Positions 27,015-35,542 of a DNA stretch of 64,000 nucleotides are shown here, in pieces. The translations under genes were made by a program, and so were the position numbers. Source of the DNA: Hyphomicrobiales bacterium (lineage in GTDB: Bacteria; Pseudomonadota; Alphaproteobacteria; Rhizobiales; Rhodobiaceae); NCBI GenBank assembly GCA_002869065.1, contig PKTR01000006.1, forward strand, positions 248,001 to 312,000, written 5' to 3'. Below the pieces are notes generated by a model that saw only the letters and a program-made list of their open reading frames with translations, had not been told where the DNA came from and ran no database searches. The stretch's first letter is position 1, and each line of letters opens with the position of its first letter.

Positions 27015-27488
27015 CTATCCGGCAAGCGTCTGATGCGCTTCCTCCGCTGGACGCGCCCGCATCAGCATCGCGAGCTGCGCTTCCATCACCACATCGTTGT
27101 TCTGGTTTATGACGTTGTATTTGAGTGTGACGATGCCGCGGTCCGGGTTTTTGGCCTGTCTTGAGGTGAGGACCTCGGCCTTGACGTGGATCGTGTCGCC
27201 GATGAAGACGGGGTTTGTCGCGCGCACATTGTCGGCGCCGAGCCAAGCGATGATGGCGTTGCCGTAGGCCTGCGACTGGTACATCTGCCCGACGGCCAGG
27301 GCGAAGGTGAGCGGCCCGTGGGCGATGCGCTGGCCGAAGGCGCTTTTGGCGGCCCATTCGGCGTCGGTGTGGACGGGATAGAAGTCGCCGGTGAGCCCGG
27401 AGAACTGCACCAGATGGGTCTCGGTGACGGTGATGGCGGCGGTGGTGACCACCTTGCCTTGCGGGAAGTCCTGCCAACCCGAGGTCAT
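27015..27488 (-). CDS. MaoC-family enoyl-CoA hydratase, copy B
   Basis: This 157-aa protein is identical to copy A over residues 1-135, including the catalytic GDFYPVH segment, then diverges. The start at 27488 follows AAGGAGGAGAACGCG. It lies in the apparently ancestral arrangement thiolase-DUF35-maoC. MaoC hydratases paired with a DUF35 protein and a thiolase-like protein act in steroid side-chain degradation as hydratase plus retro-aldolase; that precedent may apply here. Confidence 0.93.
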   Translation of the reverse strand: MTSGWQDFPQGKVVTTAAITVTETHLVQFSGLTGDFYPVHTDAEWAAKSAFGQRIAHGPLTFALAVGQMYQSQAYGNAIIAWLGADNVRATNPVFIGDTIHVKAEVLTSRQAKNPDRGIVTLKYNVINQNNDVVMEAQLAMLMRARPAEEAHQTLAG

Positions 27489-27590
27489 CGCGTTCTCCTC
27501 CTTGCCGGCGATGCGTCGGCGCCGGCCGTGTTTTCTTGCCGTTCGGGGCGCCTGGTCGTTGCGCCCGCCTTTTGTTCAGGCCGCCCTTGC

Positions 27591-27962
27591 TCAGAACTGG
27601 CGTTTGAACAGCGGCAGAATCTCGCCGTCGCGCTCGGCAAAGGTGACGGTGACCCGGTCGCCGATCGCCATGCCGTCGCGGTCGCCCTCGATGTTGGAGA
27701 GAAGCCGGACACCCTCGTCGAGCTCGATGACGGCCATCGCATAGGGCAGAAGCGGCACGAAGGCCGGCGGCGGGTTGTTGTGCACGACGGTGAAGCAGTG
27801 GATCACGCCGTTGCCGCTGGCCTCGCGCCAGTCGTAGGTCTCGCCCCAGCAATGCGGACAGGCCGAGCGTGGATAGAAGTGCGGACGGCCGCAGTCCTCG
27901 CACCAGGGTATCAACAGCTTGCGCGCCTTCAGGCCGGCGTGGAACGGTTCGGCAATTTTCAT
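27591..27962 (-). CDS. DUF35 zinc-ribbon/OB-fold protein, thiolase partner
   Basis: This 123-aa protein has a rubredoxin-like zinc ribbon with two Cys pairs, CEDCGRPHFYPRSACPHC, followed by an OB-fold (NGVIHCFTVVH, RVTVTFAERDGEIL). DUF35 proteins typically form a complex with a neighbouring thiolase-like protein and bind the acyl-CoA. The ATG at 27962 overlaps or abuts the thiolase stop (2-bp gap), so the pair is co-translated. Its C-terminal codons survive in the fused remnant at 16208-16285. Confidence 0.92.
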   Translation of the reverse strand: MKIAEPFHAGLKARKLLIPWCEDCGRPHFYPRSACPHCWGETYDWREASGNGVIHCFTVVHNNPPPAFVPLLPYAMAVIELDEGVRLLSNIEGDRDGMAIGDRVTVTFAERDGEILPLFKRQF

Positions 27963-27964
27963 CG

Positions 27965-29155
27965 TCAGCGTACCTCGTTCGTGAGAACCATGACCTGGGC
28001 GTCCATGTAGGTGCCGCCCGAACCGGTCTCGACGGCAATCTTTGCGCCCGGCACCTGGCGTGGGCCGGCTTTGCCCATGAGTTGGCGCAACGCCTCGACG
28101 AAGATCGATACGCCGCCGCCGGCGCCGGTATGACCGGCCGAGAGCATGCCGCCATTGGTTGTCATCGGCAGCGCCCCGCCGGGGAAGGTGCCGCCGGAGG
28201 CGACAAAGGCACCGGCCTCGCCACGCTCGACCAGCCCCATCTCCTCAAGAGCGATCAGGTTGATCACCGGATAGGCGTCATAGATTTCGGCAATGTCGAT
28301 GTCCTTGGGACCAATGCCAGCCATAGCGAAGGCTTCCGCCGCCGCATCCGCATAGCCCATGCGGGCGATGTCCATCTCCTGGGCCAGCGAGTAATGCGTC
28401 ACCCGCCCCGAGGCACCTGTGAGATAAACCGGCGTGTCGGTCAGATCGGCCGCGCGCTCGACCGAGGTGACGACGAAGGCCGAGGCGCCATCGGCCAGCA
28501 TGTTCGATTCCTTGGCGTGGATTGGCTCCGACAGCACCTTTGAGGAGAGCACCTCCTCGACCGTCAGCGGCTTGCGGAACATCGCATTGGGATTGAGTTC
28601 GGCCCATTTGCGGGCCGAGACGCAGACCGCGGCGAGTTGCTCGGCCGTCGTGCCGGTCTCGTACATGTAGCGGTTGGTCAGCATCGCTGCCATCGAGCCC
28701 ATGTGCTGGCCAAAGGGCTGCTCCCAGTGATCGGGAATGCCGAGCGTCGAGAACACCTCGATGGCGGTGGCGATGTCGATGCCGCTCTTGAGGCGGTCGG
28801 AATGGACGCACAGGACGTTCTTCGCCAGCCCGGACTTGACCAGCGCGGCGGCGGTCTTGGCCATCGCGCTGCCGCTGGCGCCGCCCGCCATCACCTGGAT
28901 GTTGGCGTGCGCAGTGCCGTTCAGGCCAAGCTCTTCGACCAGGCGGCCGAAGATCAGGTCGCTGTTGAAGTCGCGGTTGAAGATCGCGCCGGTCGGCATG
29001 ATGACGTCGATCTCGGACTTGTCGAGGCCGGCATCGCGCACCGCCATGCGGGCGGCCGTGGCCGCGGCCTCGAGCGCGGTGCGCTCGGGATAATCTCCGG
29101 TCGGGATCTCTCCGATCCCCGCGAAAGCCGCGAATGGCCCTGCAGCAGTGCCCAT
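27965..29155 (-). CDS. Thiolase-like protein lacking the nucleophilic Cys (Ltp type)
   Basis: This 396-aa thiolase-fold protein starts at 29155 (MGTAAGPFAAF) after GGGAGACAG, a site shared with copy A. Where active thiolases have (A/G)CASGS it reads GGASGS, so the nucleophilic Cys is Gly. IYDAYPVINL replaces the usual HD-A-F motif, and the His-Gly loop is SAGHTGAGG. Cys-less thiolases next to DUF35 proteins, such as Ltp2, are retro-aldolases that cut 3-hydroxyacyl-CoA side chains; that activity is inferred here, not shown. It is the first gene of the minus-strand operon. Confidence 0.88.
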   Translation of the reverse strand: MGTAAGPFAAFAGIGEIPTGDYPERTALEAAATAARMAVRDAGLDKSEIDVIMPTGAIFNRDFNSDLIFGRLVEELGLNGTAHANIQVMAGGASGSAMAKTAAALVKSGLAKNVLCVHSDRLKSGIDIATAIEVFSTLGIPDHWEQPFGQHMGSMAAMLTNRYMYETGTTAEQLAAVCVSARKWAELNPNAMFRKPLTVEEVLSSKVLSEPIHAKESNMLADGASAFVVTSVERAADLTDTPVYLTGASGRVTHYSLAQEMDIARMGYADAAAEAFAMAGIGPKDIDIAEIYDAYPVINLIALEEMGLVERGEAGAFVASGGTFPGGALPMTTNGGMLSAGHTGAGGGVSIFVEALRQLMGKAGPRQVPGAKIAVETGSGGTYMDAQVMVLTNEVR

Positions 29156-29217
29156 GACTGTCTCCCTAATGTGTCGGGGCAATCCTTCCGGCGAAAGGAG
29201 GGGGTGTCAACAAAAAA

Positions 29218-29240
29218 ATGAATTACGACCCATTATTCAT
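29218..29240 (-). promoter_or_regulatory. Regulon palindrome, copy 4, upstream of the thiolase-DUF35-maoC operon
   Basis: On the minus strand this reads ATGAATAATG, 7 bases, ATTCAT, then 7 nt later TTGACA (29205-29210). The halves match at 8 of 11 positions around a central G. It is the best copy and is identical to copy 2 over the outer arms. From here to the tRNA (29,241-29,463) nothing else was recognised. Confidence 0.78.
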
Positions 29241-29463
29241 AAATAGGCCTGACAACAACGCGCCACAAACACAAGCACGCATGGAATGTGAGGCGAGCGG
29301 CATCGCGGTGCTCGGTGAACGCGGTGACCCTGGCGTGCGTTGAGAAAGAGCGGCGGAGGTGAGAGGAAATCCGCGAACCAGAACAAGGTCGCGACCGCGG
29401 CTCGGGCTTTCATCCGCCCATCGGAAGGCGTGAGCGTCGCGAATTGCCGCGGGATCAAGGAAA

Positions 29464-29539
29464 TGGTGGGCCCGGCAGGACTCGAACCTGCAACCAGACC
29501 GTTATGAGCGGTCGGCTCTAACCATTGAGCTACGGGCCC
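29464..29539 (-). tRNA. tRNA with CAT anticodon, probably tRNA-Ile2
   Basis: A 76-nt cloverleaf on the minus strand. The acceptor stem is GGGCCCG paired with CGGGCCC, and CCA is encoded. The D-arm region is AGCTCAATGGTTAGAGC. The anticodon stem GACCG/CGGTC encloses CTCATAA, giving anticodon CAT. The T-arm is GGTTCGAGTCC. CAT can be Met or lysidine-modified Ile2; the body resembles rhizobial Ile2 more than elongator Met, but I could not confirm the identity. Confidence 0.93.
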
Positions 29540-30040
29540 TTATCAGCCGAATGCGCGGGGCGCTTGCGATGGTCACCGTGACAGAAGGTGAAAGACACCG
29601 CAGAGTGGACCCCGCGACGCTGCGCGTAAGGCGTGCAAGGACGCTGGAGACGCGCGGCTGAAAGGCCTTTCTGCCTACACCAGCGTCAGCCCATCCGGCA
29701 AGCCCGGATCGGGGCATATTGCGTGCTCGAACGCGCGCCCACGCTTTTGCCGCTTTTTTCGGTGACTGTCCGCCTGCGGCCCGGGGGCGGGCGCGATGTC
29801 GGCGGGCCGTGACAGGGCCTTGTCGTGCATCGCAGAACCGAGAGGTTCGCATGTCGCGACTGCAGGGGAAGGGCGCCGTCCGCGCCCGCGGCGAAAATTC
29901 ATTTGGCCGCATTAACGGACTTTCAAGGTTAATCAGCGATCAACAAAGGAAGACGCACGAAGGATGCTGCAGTTTGTCGGCATCACGCGTGGTTGCGTTG
30001 GTGTGCGCGTTGGGTAGTTCCAGAGTTGAGTAGTGTGCTG
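29540..30040. other. Intergenic stretch without a recognised gene
   Basis: Roughly 500 bp between the tRNA and the cell-wall hydrolase gene. Short open frames exist on both strands but lack ribosome-binding sites and sensible composition. The last ~150 bp is more AT-rich and should hold the promoter for the hydrolase. No repeat, operator or terminator with a clear T-run was seen. Confidence 0.5.
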
Positions 30041-31267
30041 ATGTATCGTAAGCGCTCCCGTGGTTTCCTTTGCCGGACGATGTCGGCCGCGATGACCGGA
30101 GTGGTCGCCGCGGTTTCATTTTTCGTCTTCCCCGACCGGATCGCCTATCAGGATGCGGCAAGCCTCGTCACCTTCGAGGACAATGACGCCCTGCGCTGGA
30201 CGGCCCATATTCAGGCGCCGGACACCGGGTCGACGCATACGCCGACCTACACCTTCGCAAATGTCGGTACGGTTCTGACCAAGGGCAAGCTGACCAGCAG
30301 GGTCGACCAGGTCACGACGGGCTCTGTGAAGTCCGATGGCGTTGCCGTTGTCGAACGCAAGGCGGCCAAGGATGTGGTCGACGCGACCTATACGTCGGAC
30401 GCGCAGCGCATCAATCGCCGCCTCAAGGGCGATCGCTACGTGACGCGCGCGGCGGAGCCGAAGCCGGGCGAAATCAATGCCGGCGCCCTGTTCCAGCTTT
30501 CCAGCCTGATCGCACCGAGCGGCGAACGCGTCCTGCCGCGTGTCGCCTTCGTCAAGCCGACCCCGCTGCCCGACGCCGCAGCATCGACCGCCGTTGCCAG
30601 CCTTGATCACAAGGCGAAGCCGAGGCCGCTCGCCGACGACCCCGAAGCCGAGAAGATGCTGATCGCCCGCAGCGCGGCCGCCGTCAGCGCGTCGATGGTG
30701 ATGGCCTACGCGCCGAATGACAGCGTCGATCTCGAGGCTCCGTTTGCCGCCCTGTTTGGTCCGAAGAAGCCCGAGGAACCGGAGGCCGCAACGCTTGTTC
30801 CCGATGTCGGCATCAACCACGCATGGGTGAACAACGCGCTGCCGGCGAGCGTTCTTTCCAACAAGGAACAGAAGTGCCTCGCCGATGCGATCTACTTCGA
30901 ATCCCGCGGCGAGCCGTGGAAGGGCCAGGTCGCCGTCGCCCAGGTGGTGCTGAACCGGGTCAAGAACCCGACCTATCCGAATTCGATCTGCGGCGTCGTC
31001 TACCAGAACAAGCACCGCCGCAACCGCTGCCAGTTCTCCTTTGCCTGCGACGGCATCCGCGACCGCATCAACAATCGCCGCCTGTGGCGCCAGGCGCAGG
31101 AAATCGCCCGCGAGGTCACCTCCGGCAAGCAGTGGATCAAGGATGTCGGTGCGTCGACGCACTACCACGCGACCTACGTCAAGCCGCGCTGGGCCCGCAC
31201 CATGAAGCGCAAGGACCGCATCGGCCGCCATATCTTCTACAAGACCTATGGCGGCGGCTGGAGCTGA
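30041..31267 (+). CDS. SleB/CwlJ-type cell wall hydrolase
   Basis: This 408-aa protein is started at 30041 (MYRKRSRGFLCRTM), giving a basic N-terminus and one membrane or signal helix (about residues 14-30). A long low-complexity linker follows. The Hydrolase_2 domain occupies the last ~140 residues: CLADAIYFESRGEPWKGQ with the catalytic Glu, QVVLNRVKNPTYPNSICGVVYQ, CQFSFACDG and STHYHATYV. It is probably a lytic transglycosylase acting on peptidoglycan in the periplasm. It stands as a single gene followed by a terminator. Confidence 0.9.
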   Translation: MYRKRSRGFLCRTMSAAMTGVVAAVSFFVFPDRIAYQDAASLVTFEDNDALRWTAHIQAPDTGSTHTPTYTFANVGTVLTKGKLTSRVDQVTTGSVKSDGVAVVERKAAKDVVDATYTSDAQRINRRLKGDRYVTRAAEPKPGEINAGALFQLSSLIAPSGERVLPRVAFVKPTPLPDAAASTAVASLDHKAKPRPLADDPEAEKMLIARSAAAVSASMVMAYAPNDSVDLEAPFAALFGPKKPEEPEAATLVPDVGINHAWVNNALPASVLSNKEQKCLADAIYFESRGEPWKGQVAVAQVVLNRVKNPTYPNSICGVVYQNKHRRNRCQFSFACDGIRDRINNRRLWRQAQEIAREVTSGKQWIKDVGASTHYHATYVKPRWARTMKRKDRIGRHIFYKTYGGGWS

Positions 31268-31295
31268 TCAGGTCCGTCACTTGCTAGGGAAAACG

Positions 31296-31325
31296 AACGC
31301 GGGGCCGAAAGGTTCCGCGTTTTTC
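31296..31325 (+). terminator. Terminator after the cell wall hydrolase
   Basis: AACGCGG pairs with CCGCGTT and the inner GGCC-gaaa-GGTT extends the stem with two G-T pairs and a GNRA-like loop. TTTTCG follows. It starts 29 bp after the stop codon. Confidence 0.7.
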
Positions 31326-31420
31326 GTTTGTGGGCGATTTGTCGTCGAGAGGGAGGGGACGTGGCCGAGGATAAAAACTGCGGCTAGCATTGGCGCACGT
31401 CTTATCCGCTCGCACTCCCC

Positions 31421-31576
31421 GTCACCCCGGACTTGATCCGGGGTCTATTGCCCCTCTCGACACGGTATGCCGTGTCGGCTCGTCGCGTACGCCCGGCTCA
31501 GCTCTCCACTGCTTTTATCTGGCGCATATGCCATTGGATTCCGGATCGCGCCGCTTTGCGGCTTGTCCGGAATGAC
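31421..31576. repeat. Intergenic palindromic repeat element (RIME/RPE-like)
   Basis: A 156-bp element whose ends are inverted: left GTCACCCCGGACTTGATCCG, and right (reverse complement) GTCATTCCGGACAAGCC continuing to GATCCGGAATCCA. 'CCCGGACTTGATCCGGG' ends are characteristic of short non-coding repeats dispersed in alphaproteobacterial genomes. It sits in the 330-bp gap between convergent genes; no gene was found in that gap. Confidence 0.7.
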
Positions 31577-31597
31577 GACGGAGAGGGAACGAGCGCC

Positions 31598-32467
31598 TCA
31601 GCCGATCGCGATGTCCAAACCCAAGTCCAATATCGGCGCGGAATGCGTGATCCAGCCGGTCGAGATGAGGTCGACGCCGGTTTCGGCAATTGCCGTCACG
31701 GACTCCAGCGTGACGCCGCCCGACGCTTCCGTGATCGCCCGTCCGTCGACAATGGCGACTGCCTCGCGCAGCGTCGAGGGTGCCATGTTGTCGAGCAGCA
31801 CCGCGTCCGGGCCGTATTCCATCGCGACCTTGAGCTGATCGAGTGTGTCGACCTCGATCTCGATCTTGACCAGATGGCCGGCAAAGGCGCGGGCGCGTTC
31901 AATCGCCGGCGCGACGCCGCCTGCAACCGCGATATGGTTGTCCTTGATCAACACCGCGTCGTCGAGGCCAAAGCGGTGGTTCATGCCGCCTCCGCAGCGA
32001 ACGGCGTATTTCTCGAAGGCGCGCAGGCCCGGCGTCGTCTTGCGGGTGCAGACGATCTGCGCCGAAGTGTGCGCGGTTCGGGCGGCAAACGCCGATGTTG
32101 CCGTCGCGATGCCCGACAGATGGCAGAGGAAATTGAGCGCGACGCGCTCGCCGGACAGGATGGCGCGCGCCGGGCCGGTGATCTCGGCAACGACTGTGCC
32201 GGCGGAAATCGCGTCGCCATCTTCTACGCGCCGCGTCACCCGGATCGCCGGATCCATCAGCGAGAACGCCGCCTCGACGAAATCGAGCCCGGAGAGGACG
32301 CCATCCTTGCGGGTGGCGAGCACGGCGGTCGCCTGCGCGTCGGGCGGGATGGTCGCCTGGCTGGTGATGTCGCCGGCCCGGCCGAGATCCTCGCTCAGCG
32401 CCGCGCGCACCGCGTCCTCAACGGCGATCGGGGAGAGAACCGGGAGCAGAGAGCGGGCATCAGTCAT
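31598..32467 (-). CDS. nadC: Quinolinate phosphoribosyltransferase
   Basis: This 289-aa enzyme converts quinolinate and PRPP to nicotinate mononucleotide in de novo NAD synthesis. The start at 32467 ([13 protein letters not shown]) overlaps the nadB stop by 8 bp. Motifs include [52 protein letters not shown] and [11 protein letters not shown]. Length is normal. It is the last gene of the nadABC operon. Confidence 0.96.
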   Translation of the reverse strand: MTDARSLLPVLSPIAVEDAVRAALSEDLGRAGDITSQATIPPDAQATAVLATRKDGVLSGLDFVEAAFSLMDPAIRVTRRVEDGDAISAGTVVAEITGPARAILSGERVALNFLCHLSGIATATSAFAARTAHTSAQIVCTRKTTPGLRAFEKYAVRCGGGMNHRFGLDDAVLIKDNHIAVAGGVAPAIERARAFAGHLVKIEIEVDTLDQLKVAMEYGPDAVLLDNMAPSTLREAVAIVDGRAITEASGGVTLESVTAIAETGVDLISTGWITHSAPILDLGLDIAIG

Positions 32468-34100
32468 TGGCGGGAACCTCGGGTTTTTCGGTATCCTTGG
32501 CGGCAGCCGCAACGATGGCATCGATCTGCGCAAGGGTCAGGAACGAGCGCCGCGCCTGCGCCGGATCGGTCTCGGGATAGTCGGCGCGATAATGGCCGCC
32601 GCGGCTTTCGGTGCGCTGCAGGGCGGCAGCGGCAATCGCCTTGGCCGTCGTCAGCATGTTGTCGACCTGGCGCGAGCGGCTGCCTTTTTCAAGCGCGCTC
32701 AGGATAGCGAGCGCCTTTTTCAGGCCGGCCTCGCGCCGTACCACGCCGACATGCTCGCTCATCACCCGGCGGATGGTGGCGACGATGTTACTCTCGTTCG
32801 CCGGTTCGGCGTCGGCATCGGCTTTTTCCGGCGGCAGCGGCCGCCAGGCGCCGGTTTCCGAGGCCGGCAGCAGGCCGGCGATATCTTCGGCGATGCGCGC
32901 GGCAAAGACCACGGCTTCAAGCAGCGAGTTCGACGCGAGCCGGTTGGCGCCATGCGCGCCGGTCGAGGAAACCTCGCCGCAGGCCCACAAACCGTCGACC
33001 GAGCTGCGCCCGTTGGCGTCGGTCAGCACGCCGCCCATGTGGTAGTGCGCGGCGGGCGCGACGGGGATCAGATCCTTGGCCGGATCGATGCCGGCGCTCA
33101 TGCAGGCCTCGTAGACGGTCGGGAACTTGTCCTTGAACGCGTCGCCGACGGATTTGCGGCAATCGAGGAAAGCGCCGCGTCCGCTCATCACCTCTTCGTA
33201 GACGGCGCGGGCGACGACATCGCGCGGCGCGAGTTCGGCGTCCGGATCGACATCAAGCATGAAGCGCTTGCCGTCGCCATTGACCAGGAGCGAGCCTTCG
33301 CCTCGCAACGCTTCGGTCGCAAGCGGCGCCGGGTCGCGGCCGATGTCGATGGCGGTCGGGTGGAACTGGACGAACTCGCAGTCGGCAAGGATCGCGCCGG
33401 CGCGGGCCGCCATGGCAACGCCGTCGCCATTTGCCTGCGGCGGGTTGGTGGTGACGCCGTAAAGATGGCCGATGCCGCCGCTGGAGAGCACGATCGCGCG
33501 CGCCGGCAGGAAGATCGGCGTGCTCGCCTTGCCCGAGGCCGGCCGCACCATGATGCCGGTGACGTTGCGGCCCTCGGTGACGATTTCTTCCGCCAGATAG
33601 CCCTCGACAACGCGGATCGACGGCGTGTTGCGAACGGCGGCCGCCAGCGCTTCCATGATTGCCCAGCCGGCGCGGTCGCCCTGTACGCGCACGATGCGGC
33701 GGTGCGAATGGGCTGCTTCGCGCGACAGCATCAGCTTGCCTTCAAGGTCGCGGTCGAAGGGCACTCCATAGGACAGGAGGTCGTGGATCCGCTCCGGCGC
33801 CTCGCTCGCCATCAGATGGGCGATGCGCTCATCGACAGTGCCGGCGCCGGCCGCAATCGTGTCGGCGGCGTGGGCATCGGGCGTATCGCCTTCGGAAACG
33901 GCTGCCGCGATGCCGCCCTGCGCCCAGGCCGACGAGGCTCCGGCGCCGAGTTCGGCGACGCTTAAGAGGGTAACGGGGCGGGGGGCGAGTTTGAGGGCGC
34001 AAAAGAGGCCCGCGAGACCTCCGCCGACGATGATCACATCGTCGATCACCGACCAGCTTTGCGGCGTGAACGTGCTGACGGCATCCGTATCTTCGGCCAT
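32460..34100 (-). CDS. nadB: L-aspartate oxidase
   Basis: This 546-aa FAD enzyme oxidises aspartate to iminoaspartate for NadA. The dinucleotide-binding motif is [30 protein letters not shown] and [20 protein letters not shown] are family blocks, and the active-site region reads [20 protein letters not shown]. Length is normal. It lies 166 bp downstream of nadA, with a stem-loop in the gap, and overlaps nadC. Confidence 0.96.
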   Translation of the reverse strand: MAEDTDAVSTFTPQSWSVIDDVIIVGGGLAGLFCALKLAPRPVTLLSVAELGAGASSAWAQGGIAAAVSEGDTPDAHAADTIAAGAGTVDERIAHLMASEAPERIHDLLSYGVPFDRDLEGKLMLSREAAHSHRRIVRVQGDRAGWAIMEALAAAVRNTPSIRVVEGYLAEEIVTEGRNVTGIMVRPASGKASTPIFLPARAIVLSSGGIGHLYGVTTNPPQANGDGVAMAARAGAILADCEFVQFHPTAIDIGRDPAPLATEALRGEGSLLVNGDGKRFMLDVDPDAELAPRDVVARAVYEEVMSGRGAFLDCRKSVGDAFKDKFPTVYEACMSAGIDPAKDLIPVAPAAHYHMGGVLTDANGRSSVDGLWACGEVSSTGAHGANRLASNSLLEAVVFAARIAEDIAGLLPASETGAWRPLPPEKADADAEPANESNIVATIRRVMSEHVGVVRREAGLKKALAILSALEKGSRSRQVDNMLTTAKAIAAAALQRTESRGGHYRADYPETDPAQARRSFLTLAQIDAIVAAAAKDTEKPEVPAND

Positions 34101-34213
34101 GACCGTAGTCCGTTGGCTAGGGCGACCTGGAAAGGGCGTGCCGGTCCGGTCGCTCGGACGGTTCCATGAAAGGCGGAGGGGAAGCGGTGCACCTTCCCGG
34201 CGCCCACGTCAAG

Positions 34214-34246
34214 TGCCCGCCCGTCGCAGTCCGGCGAGGGCGGGCA
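34214..34246 (-). terminator. Stem-loop between nadA and nadB
   Basis: TGCCCGCCC and GGGCGGGCA form a perfect 9-bp stem with a 15-nt loop, 20 bp beyond the nadA stop. No T-run follows on the minus strand, so it may reduce read-through or stabilise the nadA message rather than end the operon. Confidence 0.45.
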
Positions 34247-34266
34247 TTGTTCTTGGAATGTGTCGA

Positions 34267-35349
34267 TCAGCTCTTCAGGTTGACCATGCGCTCGACGGCG
34301 TGGCGCGCGCGCTCGGCGACCGCCGGGTCGATGGTCACTTCCTCACGCATCTCGAGCAGAGCGTCGAGGATCTTCGGCAGCGTGATCCGCTTCATGTGCG
34401 GGCACAGATTGCACGGCCGCACGAACTCGGTCTCCGGCGCCTCGGAGGCGACGTTGTCGGCCATCGAGCATTCGGTGACCATGACGACGCGGGCCGGCTT
34501 CTCGGTTTTCACCCAGTCGATCATCTGCGCGGTCGAGCCGGTGTAGTCGGCTTCCGCGATGACGTCCTGCGGGCATTCCGGATGGGCAATGATCTTCACC
34601 GAAGGATCGGCCTCGCGGTAGCCGCGCAGCTCCTCGCCGGTGAAGCGCTCATGCACTTCACAGGCACCCTTCCAGGTGATGATCTCGACATCGGTGTTGC
34701 TCGCCACATAGGCAGCCAGATACTGGTCCGGCACCATGATGACGCGCTTGGCGCCGAGCGACTCGACGACCTGGATGGCGTTCGAGGAGGTGCAGCAGAT
34801 ATCGCACTCGGCCTTCACCTCGGCCGAGGTGTTGACATAGGTGACGATCGGCACGCCCGGATAGGTCTCGCGCAGCAGGCGGACATCGGCGCCGGTGATC
34901 GACTCGGCAAGCGAGCAGCCCGCATCCATGTCGGGGATCAGCACGGTCTTGTCCGGGTTCATCAGCTTCGCCGTCTCGGCCATGAAGTGCACGCCGCACT
35001 GGACGATGACGTCCGCGTCGGTCTTGGCGGCTTCCTTGGCGAGCTGCAGCGAGTCGCCGACGATGTCGGCAACGCCGTGGAAGATCTCAGGCGTCTGGTA
35101 ATTGTGCGCCAGGATGACCGCGTTACGCTCCTTTTTCAGCGCGTTGATCGCGTGAATGTAGGGCGCAAAGAACGGCCACTCGATCGCCGGAATGACATCC
35201 TTGACCTTCTCGTAGATCGGCGCCGTCGCTTCCGCGACCTCTTTCGTATAGGCCAGCGAAGGCCGCGAAATGGCCTCGTAGTCCTTCGAAACGCGCGCAC
35301 GTGCGGTCGTGCAGGCCGTGGTCTCGGCACCGTGATCCATGAGGCTCAT
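34267..35349 (-). CDS. nadA: Quinolinate synthase A
   Basis: This 360-aa [4Fe-4S] enzyme condenses iminoaspartate with dihydroxyacetone phosphate. Cluster ligand candidates are [21 protein letters not shown] and [15 protein letters not shown]. Other family segments are [14 protein letters not shown] and [19 protein letters not shown]. The start is at 35349 ([10 protein letters not shown]). It is the first gene of the operon, directly downstream of paired palindromes that probably bind NadQ. Confidence 0.96.
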   Translation of the reverse strand: MSLMDHGAETTACTTARARVSKDYEAISRPSLAYTKEVAEATAPIYEKVKDVIPAIEWPFFAPYIHAINALKKERNAVILAHNYQTPEIFHGVADIVGDSLQLAKEAAKTDADVIVQCGVHFMAETAKLMNPDKTVLIPDMDAGCSLAESITGADVRLLRETYPGVPIVTYVNTSAEVKAECDICCTSSNAIQVVESLGAKRVIMVPDQYLAAYVASNTDVEIITWKGACEVHERFTGEELRGYREADPSVKIIAHPECPQDVIAEADYTGSTAQMIDWVKTEKPARVVMVTECSMADNVASEAPETEFVRPCNLCPHMKRITLPKILDALLEMREEVTIDPAVAERARHAVERMVNLKS

Positions 35350-35368
35350 GGCAATCTCCCATCGCCGT

Positions 35369-35387
35369 TATGCTCAGGTTGAGTATA
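35369..35387 (-). promoter_or_regulatory. Palindromic operator upstream of nadA (proximal)
   Basis: TATGCTCA-GGT-TGAGTATA, a near-perfect palindrome (7 of 8 positions) 20 bp upstream of the nadA start. A NAD-type regulator (NadQ) is encoded at 41087-42103, so this is its likely operator (inference). Confidence 0.7.
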
Positions 35388-35433
35388 AAGAGGACGAAAA
35401 AACAACCGGCGAAACCACCGGTTACGCACCCCT

Positions 35434-35452
35434 TATGCTCATTTCGAGTTTT
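35434..35452 (-). promoter_or_regulatory. Second, weaker palindromic operator upstream of nadA
   Basis: TATGCTCA-TTT-CGAGTTTT repeats the left arm of the proximal site exactly, with a degenerate right arm, 65 bp further upstream. Paired sites suggest cooperative binding across the nadA promoter. Confidence 0.5.
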
Positions 35453-35542
35453 ATTTAGCGAGGCGAAGCGGCAATTTCCACCCAACCGGCGTATTTTTTC
35501 GCCGGCTGCGTCGATTTTGTCCGGGTGCCTTTGAAACTACGG

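Larger units (their letters stand above)
27084..29240 (-). repeat. Inverted duplication, copy B (complete)
   Basis: This is the intact counterpart of 16123-16838: palindrome, promoter, full thiolase, full DUF35 gene, linker and 135 codons of maoC. Relative to copy A it retains about 1.5 kb. The two copies face each other across ~10.2 kb, so recombination between them would invert the intervening SDR-to-ligase segment. Confidence 0.88.

Noticed and set aside
29502-29912. Open frames overlapping and flanking the tRNA
   Set aside because: They run through the tRNA or have random Arg/Ala-rich composition and no translation signals.
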